The notes under the pieces are model-generated. The model did no database searches and was not told where the DNA came from. It saw only the letters and a program-made list of their open reading frames with translations. A program made the position numbers and the translations under genes. From NCBI GenBank assembly GCA_003024785.1, contig PUQB01000519.1, forward strand, positions 114,772 to 178,771: DNA of 64,000 nucleotides. The letters run 5' to 3'. Each line of letters begins with the position of its first letter. Position 1 is the first letter of the stretch. This stretch comes from Selaginella tamariscina. Lineage: Eukaryota > Streptophyta > Lycopodiopsida > Selaginellales > Selaginellaceae. This document shows, piece by piece, positions 47,402 to 60,780 of this stretch.

Positions 47402-50400
47402 GAGTCGTGCACAGCGCCATGGATGCATCATCTGCTTCATCTAATCCGGCGAACGGCCTTCCCCAAGTCCGGCAGCGATTTCCTGGTCCGGCATCCAATC
47501 GGCAACGGAGAGTTTTTCATCGCCTACCGAAAATCCGACTGCCGAGAAGCTCTCTCAAGCTAAGAACAGCGATGAGGTAAAACCCTAGGGAAATGTAGAT
47601 TCTTTACCCCATCTACATTGATGTATTCAACCTACCCAATAGAAAGCGTATTCAAAATGTAATTCTCCTGTGTTTTTCGGTGTACAGACATTCACTCACA
47701 CAAATTGCCAGCAGTATGTCAAAACTTTATGTATATGTTAAATTTTTCCTTGTCGAACATAAAAGAGATATCAGTTTTTTTTTGTTATCATTATATAAAC
47801 CTATCTTTTTGTATATTGTGGGAGTTGATTTACTTTTGTATAAGTATATATGTAGATGTACATGACAGATATACATGTACATAAAATGTAATTATGTGTA
47901 TCTGTCAATATATCCGTGTGTATGCACAATATATATACTCATCTTTCATGTATGTACAAACATTGGTATTTAGAATGTATTTAGTTTGCATATAGGTACT
48001 AACTTTCCGATGAGCAGCAAGGGGAGAAAAATTTAGACCATGAGGAGGGCCACATAGACGACTTGCAACGGCAGTTAAGTGAGATCTCACGCCAGAGAGA
48101 GCAGCTCCAGCAATGGAGTTAGAACTCCGAGTGCAATACTTCGCTAGAAGTGAAATTCTACGCCTGCAAACCAGCTTTGATGAACAGGCCAAGCAGCATA
48201 ATGAAATCGTTAATGGATTGAGGGTATGCTAATACACCTTACTGTGTGTGTGACAGAGAGAAGGGGGAGAGGGAGAGAGATGTTCGCATATGTTTATGCA
48301 TAAACATTCAAAGACGTGTGTTTCAAACAAAAACATTCTGCAGGAACAACTTCAGCAAAGAGAGGAGCAGATGCAGCAGATGCAGCAACACGCTGAAGAG
48401 CGAGAGCGACAGCTACAGATGGAAATGAATGAAGCTCGGAATCAGGTATCAATACTCCATGTCAATTATATCATGCGTATATATCTTTATCATTGGTATT
48501 TCCATTTCCATGGTCTGGTTATCTGATTCTTATCCATGCATTTATAACCTTTTACAGGTTTGGGCAAAGGATGCTGTTATTATGGAGCAAAACAATGAAC
48601 TAGCGACATTAAGGTGAACTCTTAACTGGAATATACTTGTTACTTTAATGTAGACTTTCTTTCTTAAATAATTTCTTAGACGCGAGCGTGATAATGCTTT
48701 AGCTGACCGGAAAGCTGACGCTGCACAAATGGAGGCTGAAAGGGCCGAACATCATGCGGAAGTGGAAAGTTTAAAAGAGCAGGTGAATCTCGTATGTTCG
48801 TATGGGCATGGTATGCGTGTATATAATAATATGCAGAACAGGACCTTTAAAGTATCTATATGCAGTGTTTCAATTTCAGCCAATATGATATTTATATAAT
48901 GGATATATACATTTTGCAAGCTGAGCAAAAATGTAATTGGTACTACTATATAAGCACCTTGATATGATTTTGCACTTAATTCTTCTGACACAGCATTTAC
49001 CAGCAGAACGTAGTACGCGTATAAATGCATAAAACTTAGTTTTTAATTTGTAATAGTTTGTTAGAGAATATTTGACCCTATATATACCATACGTACGTGT
49101 AAGAGTACGTGCGTGCGTGCGTGTGTGTAAGTAGCTTGCATGCATACATTTAGAACCACGACGCATTCACACGATAGAAAACTTATTTCGCATCGTGTAT
49201 AGCTATCTATGTTATTTATATACTAGCTTTAATGTATACACTTAAACAGACAACAACAATAATAACTATCATACAAGTATTTATAGAAATAATGATTCAG
49301 ATAGTGCAACCTGTAATACGAGATTAATACTTTTATATATATTAACAGGTGCGCGAGAAGGATAGACGGATACAGGAAATGGAGGAACAGGTAAGTTTTT
49401 GTTTTGTGGTGATATTTATAAGAGGTCGGAATTGTGATTAAATTTCAGGATATTCTTTTTCTTCGAAATGATAAACAACTTAGGGACGCTCAGCTATGGA
49501 TGGCTCGTTCACAAGAGCTGGAAGCTTACCACATGAACGCAATGCACGCGGAGATCAGGGAGCGTACAGAGCAGATGAATCAGATGTCTGTTCATTACCA
49601 AAGACAGGTTCATTACTTTATACATATACACTAATATATACACTTCCTATATACACCATGTAATATATATCTATGTGTGTGTGTGTGTGTGGAGACATTA
49701 TGTACATACATCAACTAAGACTATGTACATGTATATCCATTTATCCCATGGATATAAAGGATATTGGTGATCTGTTATAGATAAAAGACTAGATATAAAT
49801 AGTATATATTGTCCAGTATTTATGCTCTATTCTATACTTACGTGTATTTGTATGATATGCTATATACGTTTGTATACATTCATTGGTGGTCTATGCTAGC
49901 ATGGCATAATAATAGTATATGTGCATATATGTATATATACACAGCGTTATAAATAGGCATATATACATTGTTATACGTGTGTGTGTGTGTGTCTATATGC
50001 AGTCTATCATATTGTGTCTATATACATTATGAACACTACACACCCATATCAATACAAGATATGTCTTGCAGCTGACAGAACTCGAGAGTATTATCAACAA
50101 ATTATACAGAGCTGCAACAAGACTTGGAAGCACAGAGTATGCGAAACAGAGAGATATCCAAGGTCATCGAGCCGTCCATGAGTCTGCATCAGAAGCCTCC
50201 AATTCTGCATTTCGAAGCAATTCCCATGATGATACCACCAGATGGTCTTTCAACGGTAGGTCTCTCTCTCTCTCTCTTATACACACACAAGCTTACATCA
50301 AAATATATAGACTAGATATTCATAAACTAATATAGGTATTCGTTGACAGTAACCAATATAACTATACATGCATGCATATTACACCATGAATACAACAGAT

Positions 50401-50935
50401 GTATGGTTATTATACATGGTATTTACATACTCTAGCGCGCGTATGTGTGAATGATGCATTATATACTCACGTTTAGTATTTGCACGTCTTTTTTATTTAT
50501 TTATTGATATATTTCTAGGTTGAGCATGCAACTGGACTTCCTGTTATGCCAACTCAAGTAATGGGGATAACTTCAGTTGTACCTCCATCAGCTACTATAC
50601 CTCCTTACGGTCCGGCTACACCCATCCAGTTACACAGCCACCTCCCGTGTTGATACGGCCCCCTATAAGCATCAACAGGTTAGCATATATATATCGAAAT
50701 CTATATATATTCTGTATACGTCTATGGTGTACTCAAAGACACACTTCGTTGTATGATTGTGTGTGTCTGAGAGAGAGAGAGAGAGATTATTCTCGGAGTC
50801 TATGCCTACTATATAATCACATACTAGCTCAATACTTGATTCCATACTACTTGTTTGACCTACTGGCTACATATAGTATATTGCACATACACTGACACCT
50901 GTTAACACACACTATCATTTAATTGATATATATAT

Positions 50936-50999
<64 letters not shown>

Positions 51000-53280
51000 C
51001 ATTTTACAGGGAACAAGTTACCAGCATCTGATGCAGGTGATCCAACGGCAGCACCATCAACCGCAACAACAACAGCAACAGCAGAAGCACGGACAGAACT
51101 CAGCTGGTCAGATTCCAGAAGATCCGCAGAAGGCTGAAATGAGAAGCCGAATATTACTCAAGTGAATATACCGCAGAGAGAACAGTATTTTTCAGGATTA
51201 ACTCCCATAGCTCCACCTGAGAAGCAGCAGTTCAATTCCGTTATCGAAAGGACCAAAGGTTCACCACATGTAACCGAAAAGTCGTTGGAGAACGAGAATA
51301 GAACCAACCATCAAGTCGAGGTCAAGGTATTTAAATTTATTTATACATATTTATTTCATTATGTATACTATTATGCATCTATGAAGTATTATGTCTGTGT
51401 ACAATAACTTGAATGTACCATGTCTATAGAAAACACACATTTCAGTAACGTTCCATTTCTATATCCAAATAATCGGTTAACTTTGAATACGTCAGCATCA
51501 TGTAATTTCTTATTTATGATATGCCATATAGCATTAACGTGATTATTTCCATCAGAATCATGACTTGGAGCACAACCATATGCCTGAACAGCAATCTTTT
51601 CCAGCTGAAGTTCCTCGTGAGATTGAGCATAACAGAAACGGAGAAACTAGCAGTAAAGAAGCACAAATTCCCGTTGACGAGCCAAATGGGAAGCTTTCCG
51701 AGTCGCATTTGATGGACAGAGATTCGTTGCTTGCATGCTTGATAAGAGTCATTCCTGCAGAACTGCTAAAATACGCATCAGCACCACTGTAAGTTTTATA
51801 TTTATAACACTAAAGAATTGTAAATAGTATATCGTATACTTTCAATCTATATCACTTCAATGTGTATAACATCTGTTATAGTGTAATATGACTTTTAAAA
51901 ATAAGGTATACGGTATCCTAGAGTATAAAATGTGCTTGCATATTGATTGATTTGATTGTTATATCTGTTTTAGCTGCCGAACGACTTGCGAAAGTGTTGG
52001 CTCCATTGCACTGGCACGACTATCGTAAACATTACGGCCGGCTTGACGAATTTATAGAGGCTCATTCTCAGGTTCGTTTGATTGTGTGTGCGAGAGAGAG
52101 TGTATGTATCTTGTGCATTCATATACCGTTCTGCGGATACACACAGGCACGCAGACTGTATGTAACGTGTTTTGACTTACTATTATATGCTCTGTATTAT
52201 GTGTCTAGAGCATATAGCATGCAAGATAAACATAATAATATCATCTAATGATATAGTTTTCACTTAATTACGAAATATGAAGTAACACAATAGAGACACA
52301 TAACCATAGTTTATGTACCTAAAGAGCATATGGATATATAGTGTATATGTTCATATAGAGTATACACTGCTCTGTGTGTGTGCTCTATTCGCATGATTTC
52401 TATGCAGCTGTTCGTGGTGGAAGGGGATTGTGTTTACCTCAGAGAAGGAGCTCATGCAATAGCAGTTGCAAAAGCGGCTGCAGCTGCTGCTTCAGGAGGC
52501 TCTCATACACACCAAGCACCAACAGTTGCACTCACGCCTGTTGCACAACCTCAACAACAGCGCACAAGGTATTTCATATATATATATATATATATTGTCA
52601 TTGGTAGGGTAGGCAATATCTTAAGTCGAATCCTCACTTCTGAACAATATGGGCAGGTGCATATATGCTCTTTTATATTACATTTGAATCTTCAGAAATG
52701 AACTAATCCAGTGTGTGTGTGCGTGTGCGTGTGCGTGTGCGCGCGTGCTTGTGTGTGTTGACATTTTCTTAATACACTTACATGTGTTTGCTATTGGACA
52801 ATCGTATATGAATATGTATGTGTGTTGTGTGTGTGTGTGTGTGTGTGTAGACACGATATCTCTTAATATATGACACATCACCACAGTATACATATATACA
52901 ATTTATGATACGATAACATGCGATACAGAACCTATTAGTAATGTATTGATGGTGTGATTATAGGTACGCAAAAGGAGGTAAAGATAATGTGCAAGGGGCA
53001 GACACTAATGGGAATGGCCAACAACAAGGGAATTACAAGGCGCCTAACTACAAAGGCAGCAGGCAAAACGACCTCAGAATGGCTATGGAAACGGTGTCTT
53101 AGACGGATACGTCAATTTCAATGGTGGGAGCTACTTCAAGAACTTGCATGAGCCGAGGTAACATATACATATATATTCAACACACGATGTGTGTGTTATT
53201 TATACCTTTGTTATCATTAACTATAATGACTTTTCCTTACATTGAATATAGATACAATACAAAATTATTAGTCACCACAA

Positions 53281-53316
<36 letters not shown>

Positions 53317-53543
53317 TACATTCATAATAACATGTTATGTATTTATTTTATTCAATAATACCTTGTTGTTTAAATGCCATTGTTAAATATATTAGAAGAA
53401 CGTATATATGTGCAGGTGTGTGCGTTATAGTGTGTATGTCTATATGTATATCGACAATTGACATACACATGGTGTGCAGTAGAAATCAGGACCTTGGGGC
53501 TCGTCCTTTAACGCAAGAAGGGAGGATTTTGGAGGCGGCTTAA
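47402..53543 (+). CDS. Plant coiled-coil, Q/P-rich protein with C-terminal winged-helix-like domain
   Basis: Fifteen exons with canonical junctions: about 47402-47576, 47996-48223, 48344-48445, 48558-48613, 48680-48782, 49349-49390, 49449-49607, 50072-50255, 50519-50678, 51010-51326, 51556-51788, 51974-52071, 52408-52568, 52964-53157 and 53480-53543. Exons 2-8 encode a long coiled coil (REEQMQQMQQHAEERERQLQ, VREKDRRIQEMEEQ, MARSQELEAYHMNAMHAEI). Next comes a P/Q-rich part (IPMMIPPDGLST, then PQQQQQQQKH). The C-terminal domain reads DSLLACLIRVIPAELL, ERLAKVLAPLHWHDYRKHYG and RLDEFIEAHSQLFVVEGDCV, followed by YLREGAHAIAVAKAAAAAAS. I recognise this block as a conserved, uncharacterised plant domain, probably DUF7725. 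The end is G-rich. Frame changes occur within exons 2, 9, 10 and 14. The start is uncertain. The role is unknown, possibly RNA or nuclear scaffold related, which is only a guess. Confidence 0.7.
50937..50997 (+). repeat. (TA)n(GA)n microsatellite before the exon 10 acceptor
   Basis: TA then AG/GA units to about 50996, followed by ttccattttacag. The tract abuts the acceptor region of the coiled-coil gene. Confidence 0.9.
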
Positions 53544-56500
53544 AAGAAAATCAAATAAGATTAGTACGTAAGCTTTCTTAATTTTTCTTCTTTTCTTTTT
53601 GGGCCTTGTTATACAAAAAGGTTTTTAAATGTTGAGAAATTAATTTGCCTTCGGCTTGGGTTTTATAATTTCTTATTAAGTGTGTGTGACTTAGATTGTT
53701 CTTCATGTATATTTTCATATAGGAATACCTTGTGTGTGCATGTGGGTGTATAATGATCTAAATGAAGCTATATTTGTATAATGTCATTATTCAATATATC
53801 AGCCTATACATACATACATACGTATATATAGTGTGTGTGGTTTTGTGTGCGTGTTAGTGTGTCATATATTGTGTATAGAGTGGCTTTAAATAATATGAAA
53901 TCTGATTAGCAAAGCGATTGATTAACTTTTTCGAAGTTGTATTTTAATAAAGATATTTAAACGATTAAATGAGTTTAAATGATTTGGGATGTGATTTACA
54001 TTAAAATATAAAGCTCCCAAACTAAGTTTTCTGGGTGGTATTAAATTTTTTATAAGGTTTAATAATAAATATTTTGATAGAATCTATATATTTTACAATT
54101 TATATTATAATGATTCTCTTAAAATATCATTAATATAAGAACATACATTTTAGGATGGAATACTGATATTTTAAAATGAAATAAATAAATAAATAAGAAA
54201 GACTTAAATAAACAAAAATAAATTAGGGTTAAAAATAATAAATAAATTAAAATCAAATCATAATAACAAATTCATTACAGCATTAATGATTATTAATTTT
54301 TTATTTTGATAATGGGATTTATATTTGAAAATAAAAAAATTCTCACTGTACATATTTGACAGTGCCTATATACAAGTTTATTTATGAAAATGAATATCTT
54401 TATATGCATATGAATTTTAAAGATGTTAAGGGTGTCTTTGTTTAAGTTTATTATAGTTTTTGTTTGAAATTTATAACAAAGAATTTTTTTAAAAAAGTTC
54501 AATATATAGCTTATTGTTTAAAATGTTAATTATATTATTTTTTTAATTATAAAACTATATGTAAATTTTTTAAAAATGTTTGGGTACTTAACATATAACA
54601 TAGTCGAGTTATTAAACTCGTATGTACTTGAGATTAATTAAATAATAATATTTGAAGAAAAATTATGCTAATGTTGTTTTTTAAGCATAGGTTTGAAGGT
54701 GAAAAGAAAAATATTTTTTTTAACAAAGAACATTGTGCAAAAAATAATCAATCGTACTTATTATTATATTAATTAATTAATTAGTTTCATTATTTTAAGC
54801 ATAATAAAAAATATGTTCAATTATAGACATAAGTAAAATGACTTTTTATTGCTTTGAATGTAGAAAAATGAAATTTTATATATTCATGTAACAACACACT
54901 ATTTATAAATAAAGGAATGTATATAAGTTTATTCACATTCATATTATTTATTACATGCATAATGTAACATGTATAATAATGTTATTTATATAATTAATTT
55001 TGAACAATTTAAATATAATAACATTTTACTTTTTAAGACTTAAGAACTTTAATTACATTGTAGGTATGCAATTAAATGAATTAAGTTTTAAATGTTATTT
55101 AAGAAATGATAATTTACATAAAAAAAAATTATTTCAATTTTAGACTTTGACATGTATGTGAATTTATTTGATTTATATATTAGAATTGTTTCACACTAAA
55201 AAAAATCTTAGTGTGTATTTTATCATATTGTGTATAATAGTTTTAAACATAAAATTTAACATTAGAAAAATAAGTTTTCTTATTATTTTTTATACATTAT
55301 TTAAATAAATTTCAAAGTTGCCTTAAATGAATAAAATAAAAACCTAAAATAAATTTCATTTCCCATTTTGTGTGTGTATATGTTTGAAAGAACATATTAT
55401 TCATGTATTAAAGTTATTTTATGTATCTCTTATGTTTTAATTAAAATAACATGTTAAAGTTATTTGTGAAGAATATGTTCCACTATAAAATTATCATATA
55501 ATATACATTTTGTGTTCTTTGTGTATGTGTACAATGTTTTAAAAAATAAAATATATATGTTCAGGTGTTAAAATAAAATAAAATTTTGTTTTACCATTTG
55601 AAACTTTAATATAAATTACATGTGTATTTAAATTTATTATGTGTTAAGAAATACATGTAAAGGAAAAATATATCAAATGTTAGAATATTTAAATAATCTC
55701 AAAATTGAATGATTTAGATGTAATAATATTTTTAAAGAATTCCCCTTTGTGTTGGTTCAAATGTTTTCTTATTAAAATTTATCATACAAACACATATAAT
55801 GTATAGTTATATACATTATGCAAAAATATTTATTTAATATATATATAATATACATTATGTAACAATATATAACGATTTATATATCAAAGAAGTATTATTA
55901 AAAAAAAGAATGAATAATATAGATTATAATATTATACATAGATAACAATATGAATATATAGTTCCATGTTTAAGCTACAATTATACATATAAAGAAATTA
56001 ATTAATTATTCACACACTAAGACAATATATACATGTGTTAAAAACATTTATATTTATGCACAATATATAAACATTATTATTAAATAATACAAGCACTTGT
56101 TATATATAACAAAGAAATATATTACATATAATAATTGAAAAATAATATAAAAAGTAAATTACACAAATGTTTTTGAAAGGTTGTAAAGAGGAAAAAAAAA
56201 GGAGACTACAAATATAATTATATTTTATTTCTTAAAATATGCCTACAAAAGTTTATCATCAATAACTTGTTAATAAATTCTTAAAGGATAACTAAATAAA
56301 TTAATTAATAATAAAGTCATCTTTAAAAAATTTTAAAATAATAATTATCTTAATTCAAACTTTCTCACAATAATGATAAGATGGATAAGTGGTGACAAAG
56401 AGACAATTAGAATTAAATTAGAAAAATCATAATAAAGTTTTAAAAAGGAATACCAAATGTAAAATAAATTAATATAAGAAATTGAAAAGTGATATGTAAC

Positions 56501-57900
56501 ATTAAGAACAGTAAAACAAAACTTTTGTTATTAAAATATATGGAATGACATTTATTATATGAAATTTCTAAGATCCAAATGAATAACTTTTTTTTATATA
56601 GAAAAATAAATGATCAACATAATCATTAATAATAATTTTAATTGAGAATAATTAGAAAGTTATAGAACAATCGAGGGTAAAAGTTGGAGTTCACAAAATA
56701 ACATGTAATAAGCAATGTAAATAATGTACGAAGAGTGAGTTGAAATACTGGGATAAGTATTCCTTGTGTTTAATCTCCATATGTTAATTTCAACCCTAAT
56801 AAGTTGGTGTAAAATGTTTATATGTGTGTACATGTAAACGTACATATATAATAATATAAAAGAAACACACATATACATGTATGATGTAGCTATGCAGCCC
56901 CCTACACCTAGTCTTGGGGGGTCCACTCTCAATGCACTATATATCATTTGCAGTGACCTATATAACCTCTCGCCTTAAGTTTAAATTTTCTTTAAAAAAA
57001 ACATGGCATTTTCTTACATGTAAGAATTCTTTTTTTTAAAAAAAAGCTCTTCTATTGTTTTATGTAATCAGAAGAGTTAAAATCTTTAATTAATTAATAA
57101 ATGCAAGTTGTAACTAAAATGGGCATGGCTATAGTCCCATTTCCTAATAATTAGCAATTTTAGCTATTTAATTAGCATTTTCTAATATTAAAGGAATATT
57201 CTTTAGAATATATGTTTGAAAACAGAATATTCTTTAGAATATTCTATTTTGTATTCGACCCTTTAATAAATTATAGCATTCATTGAACAAAAATTAATAA
57301 CATTATAAAAGTAGAAGTAAAATTATATAATATATTGCCTAATATAACAATTAAGGAAGAGCATAAGAGGTACATTATATAAATATTGATGTTGTTATTA
57401 AAATATTAATATTTAAATATAACATTATTAATTAAAAATTTGTAGTAGTAATAATATATATATAAAATCCTATAATAATATAGTCAATCTTCCATATCAT
57501 TTTTTAAATTTATATAGTTAAGTAAACAATTTGGTACTATTATTAAAGAGTTTATAATAATTATGAATATTAAATATATGATATTTTATAATTTTGTAAT
57601 TGCTTTAAGCTTCAGAAAAATACATTCCCTTGCAGTTTTGTTAATCGTGACTTTATCAACGCTTCTTGACATCACCCATATCGAATGGATTTAACATTTA
57701 TAAAACATGCTGGGTCTTTTTATTGGGAGACCATGTTTTCTCTAGGCATCCATTATATCTTTCGCTCTCCTTCTCGTGTCGCCTTTTTTGTGGTTTGAAC
57801 CATGCAACCTTAACAATACTATTTTTTGATTACTTCAGGTGTGTCGATAATTTGACCCATCCAAATAGGCTGATTATATGACGCATCTGGAGTAATGAGA
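53544..57900. other. Very AT-rich gene-free block
   Basis: More than 4 kb, almost entirely A/T with frequent TTTAAAA, ATATAT and homopolymers. No open frame with domain content and no RNA gene seen. The first part (53560-53900) may include the 3 prime untranslated region of the coiled-coil gene. Confidence 0.65.
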
Positions 57901-57919
57901 ACCATCATTAGTTTTTTGA

Positions 57920-60640
57920 AGATCCTTGGCAGCAATCAAAGTATGCTTTAGGTTTTTGGTTCCTTTGTCCAACAAAGTGTGGGTTTGCACTTCCACATCA
58001 ACTACTGCTTCTATTCATCTGTGCTTAGTGATGTCATTTCAATTCCTCCGCCACCTTGTTTTAGGCCAAAAAGGGTGTGCAATCTGTACTGTAGACAGTA
58101 GGCCCTTCACAACTCTCAAACAACAGTCTCCCAAAGTCCACAGCTATATAGTTCTGAGTAACCAGTTGCCCTTATCAGAATTCTTTGGCATGCGATTTTG
58201 AACCCATGCCACATATTTTTTGATGCCATCAATAATAACCTCTTGTTCCTTGAGCTGGGCACTCAATGGAATAGGGTCTGGTTGTCCTTCTGGGAGAAGT
58301 GGCTTTCCATCTCTCCACTTTTGAAGAGCATTAAGCCCTCTTTCGGTAACCACTCCTGCTCTGATGGCCGTAACTTGTACTGCATAATAGGTATACCATC
58401 TCGTATGGAGAAAAAGAATTGTAGCGGCACAAGGTGACCAACTAAAGAATCACTCCCTCTTTTATATACTCCTTGAGAAATTTTTTGAAGTCTGGCACCT
58501 CAGTCACAAGCAAAGCACAACTTTTTTTGGAGATGCAATTTTCAAAAAGATTCATCATATGCGGTAAGGTAAGTGCACTTGTCCTTTTTGTAGAGTTGGA
58601 GACCTTGCTGAAGAACGCATCAATATCTTCATGAGTGTGACCAACCATAAGGAAACTGAGCGTGATTGTTTCAAACACACCTTTGGCAACAAGCATTGAC
58701 AAGTATGCTAGCACATATCTAGAAAATAAAAGTAAGTATGAGCTTGAGAAACCCTTAAGTAAAATGATTTACCTATTTTTGTTCTCGCCTGCACAATTAT
58801 CCATCTGTAAAAGCAAATGACGAGGAAGCTTATTTGATGTTGAGGACACATGTACACTATTTGAGCTAGATCCCTCCACTGAACCTGAACTCTCAACAGG
58901 GCCATCTGTTTTTTGTGCAGGTTGCTGACAATGCCTCTCATATTCCCAAGTAGCCTCAAGTGCAGACGTGTTCATGAGAGCATTATGTAAAGGTTGAAGG
59001 TGTTGTTTCTTCACTTTGAGATCACTGATAGGACTTGTCTGTGAGTGGGCTTCAAGGTTTCTGAAACACATGGCTAACGACCCAATAGTGAAATTGGAGT
59101 CGCTAGACCAATGTGGAAGTGAAAAGTGTCCATATGACTCACAACCGTGTCCATGTGTTAGCACACCTGTCAATGAAATCGGAAGTTTCATGACATTTCC
59201 AAGGCACTTTGGTGTTGCAAAGAGCTTTGGAATGCTGGTCTTTGAATGATCCATCTTGTCATGGATCAAGCACAGTACTCTGATGGGCGTGACACAGAAA
59301 GCATGCGGTGTGCATAGTACTGAGACCGGCAAGTTTGTTGTGCAATCATGTGGGCCTCCATCTTCTTTAATGGCAGTGATCTCCACCAAGGTTTTTGCAC
59401 AAGCCTCTGCAGCCTTCAATGATGTACAAGTGTCACACTTGGAAAAGCTAGAGTGTTTTGCAATCTCCACATCCTTAAAATGAGTATTCCATATGTTGTT
59501 GAAGGTACCAGTGCAGATTGCTTGGAGCCCCATCAAACTGAGGCACTTGTTCACATGTTCACACAGCTTCAATTGAGTGTAGATCGAAGGCAAAACCTTG
59601 AGATTTTCCCTGACCCCTGCATTTGTGGTTCGGCATTTGTGAGGCATCCTGTCTGCATTTGCTTCCACAAAAGCCTTGAGTATCTCTATGGCTGCCATAA
59701 TGTGAGAGCGGGTTTTGACCAAGCCAGTGTTCCATGTACTGAGGTTCGCGCTCATGTACTGAGGTTCACCACCTTATTAAATACCATGGATGTACTCTGA
59801 TAACCTGTGTCCGAAGCCATTCCATCAATACACCCAGTTAGTGCAGATATACAAACTCATGCCTTTGCTTTTGGGTGAGCGTACGAAAGACATGTCTACA
59901 TTGGGTAATTTCATTCCGGTCTGCCATCTGACAACACTTCTTCTTGTAGCAGTCAATCGTGGAAATGCTCGTAACACTTTCGGAAGATGTAGGATCCATC
60001 TTCACCCTTTGCTGAAACATGCAGGGGAAGATCTGCAACCCATGAATCGCCTTTTTCTTATAATAGGACCAATGCAAGGAACCTCTTCAAATATGAGTTG
60101 TTCTTCCGGGTTGTTATTATTGAAATCCATGTTGAACCATCTTGCCGTCTTAATTCAGATGTTTGCCACCTCACGAGGGATCCAGGATGCAAAGTGCCAT
60201 TAGGTGAAACCTCTGTCACAACTACACCCACGAAGTCGGACCCTAGTTTCTTTCTGACACTGCTTCCATTGGATTTATAGATGTGATGATGCCTCTCCCA
60301 ACCTCAATCTCATGAAGAAAGAGAATCACCTCATCCATCACAGCAGGCAAGCCATCATCTGGAAAACTCGTGCTACTATTTGTTTGTGACTCTGTATATT
60401 CTGTGTCAGCCTTGACTTCATCCAAATTCCACAATACAGGAGAAACCCTCCTCAAATTCCATTCCAGGAACCTCAACATGCTTGAAAATGGTGTTCACCC
60501 ATACGTACACACAAGATCCTTGGGCAATATTGTGACATGATGCATTATCATCTCGAACTTCCACAGTTCCAGTGCCAACTATCTTGTTGTTCCGAAGAAG
60601 ACATACTTTATCTCCAGTATTATACATATTGTCCTGCACA
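57920..60640 (-). CDS. DUF7869-type, transposase-like gene with a Tnp1-like N-terminal part
   Basis: Reads leftward. From 60640: GDKVCLLRNNKIVGTGTVEV then SCVYVWVNTIFKHVEVP, which resembles the TNP1/EN/SPM domain. A linker part follows (60479-60243). At 60077-59838 there is a C-rich segment (CYKKKCCQMADRNEITQCRH). At 59755-58773 is the core, with HVNKCLSLMGLQAICTGTF, FSKCDTCTSLK, LCLIHDKMDHSKTSIP and LLLQMDNCAGENKNR. A clean 54-base intron (58772-58719) leads to YVLAYLSMLVAKGVFETITL and SFLMVGHTHEDIDAFFSKVS. The tail holds KEQEVIIDGIKKYVAWVQNRMP. The acidic residues in MDNCAGENKN and GHTHEDID recall a DDE nuclease, as suspected for this family. Several frame changes exist. It may be a mobile-element gene or a domesticated one. 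The palindrome array starts 140 bases upstream. Confidence 0.65.
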
Positions 60641-60780
60641 TAAATAATTGTATTATTTATGATATCTGTTTATGCAATATTTTAAGAAATCATAACTGCG
60701 GTTGCTTAATAATATGCATGTGCAATAATACATAATTATGTATAAAGATAATATCTCATGCTTTATTAATATAACTGATG

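Noticed and set aside
57666-58201. Plus-strand frames of 71 and 91 residues
   Set aside because: No domain content. They overlap or border the minus-strand DUF7869 gene and look like antisense shadows or chance frames.
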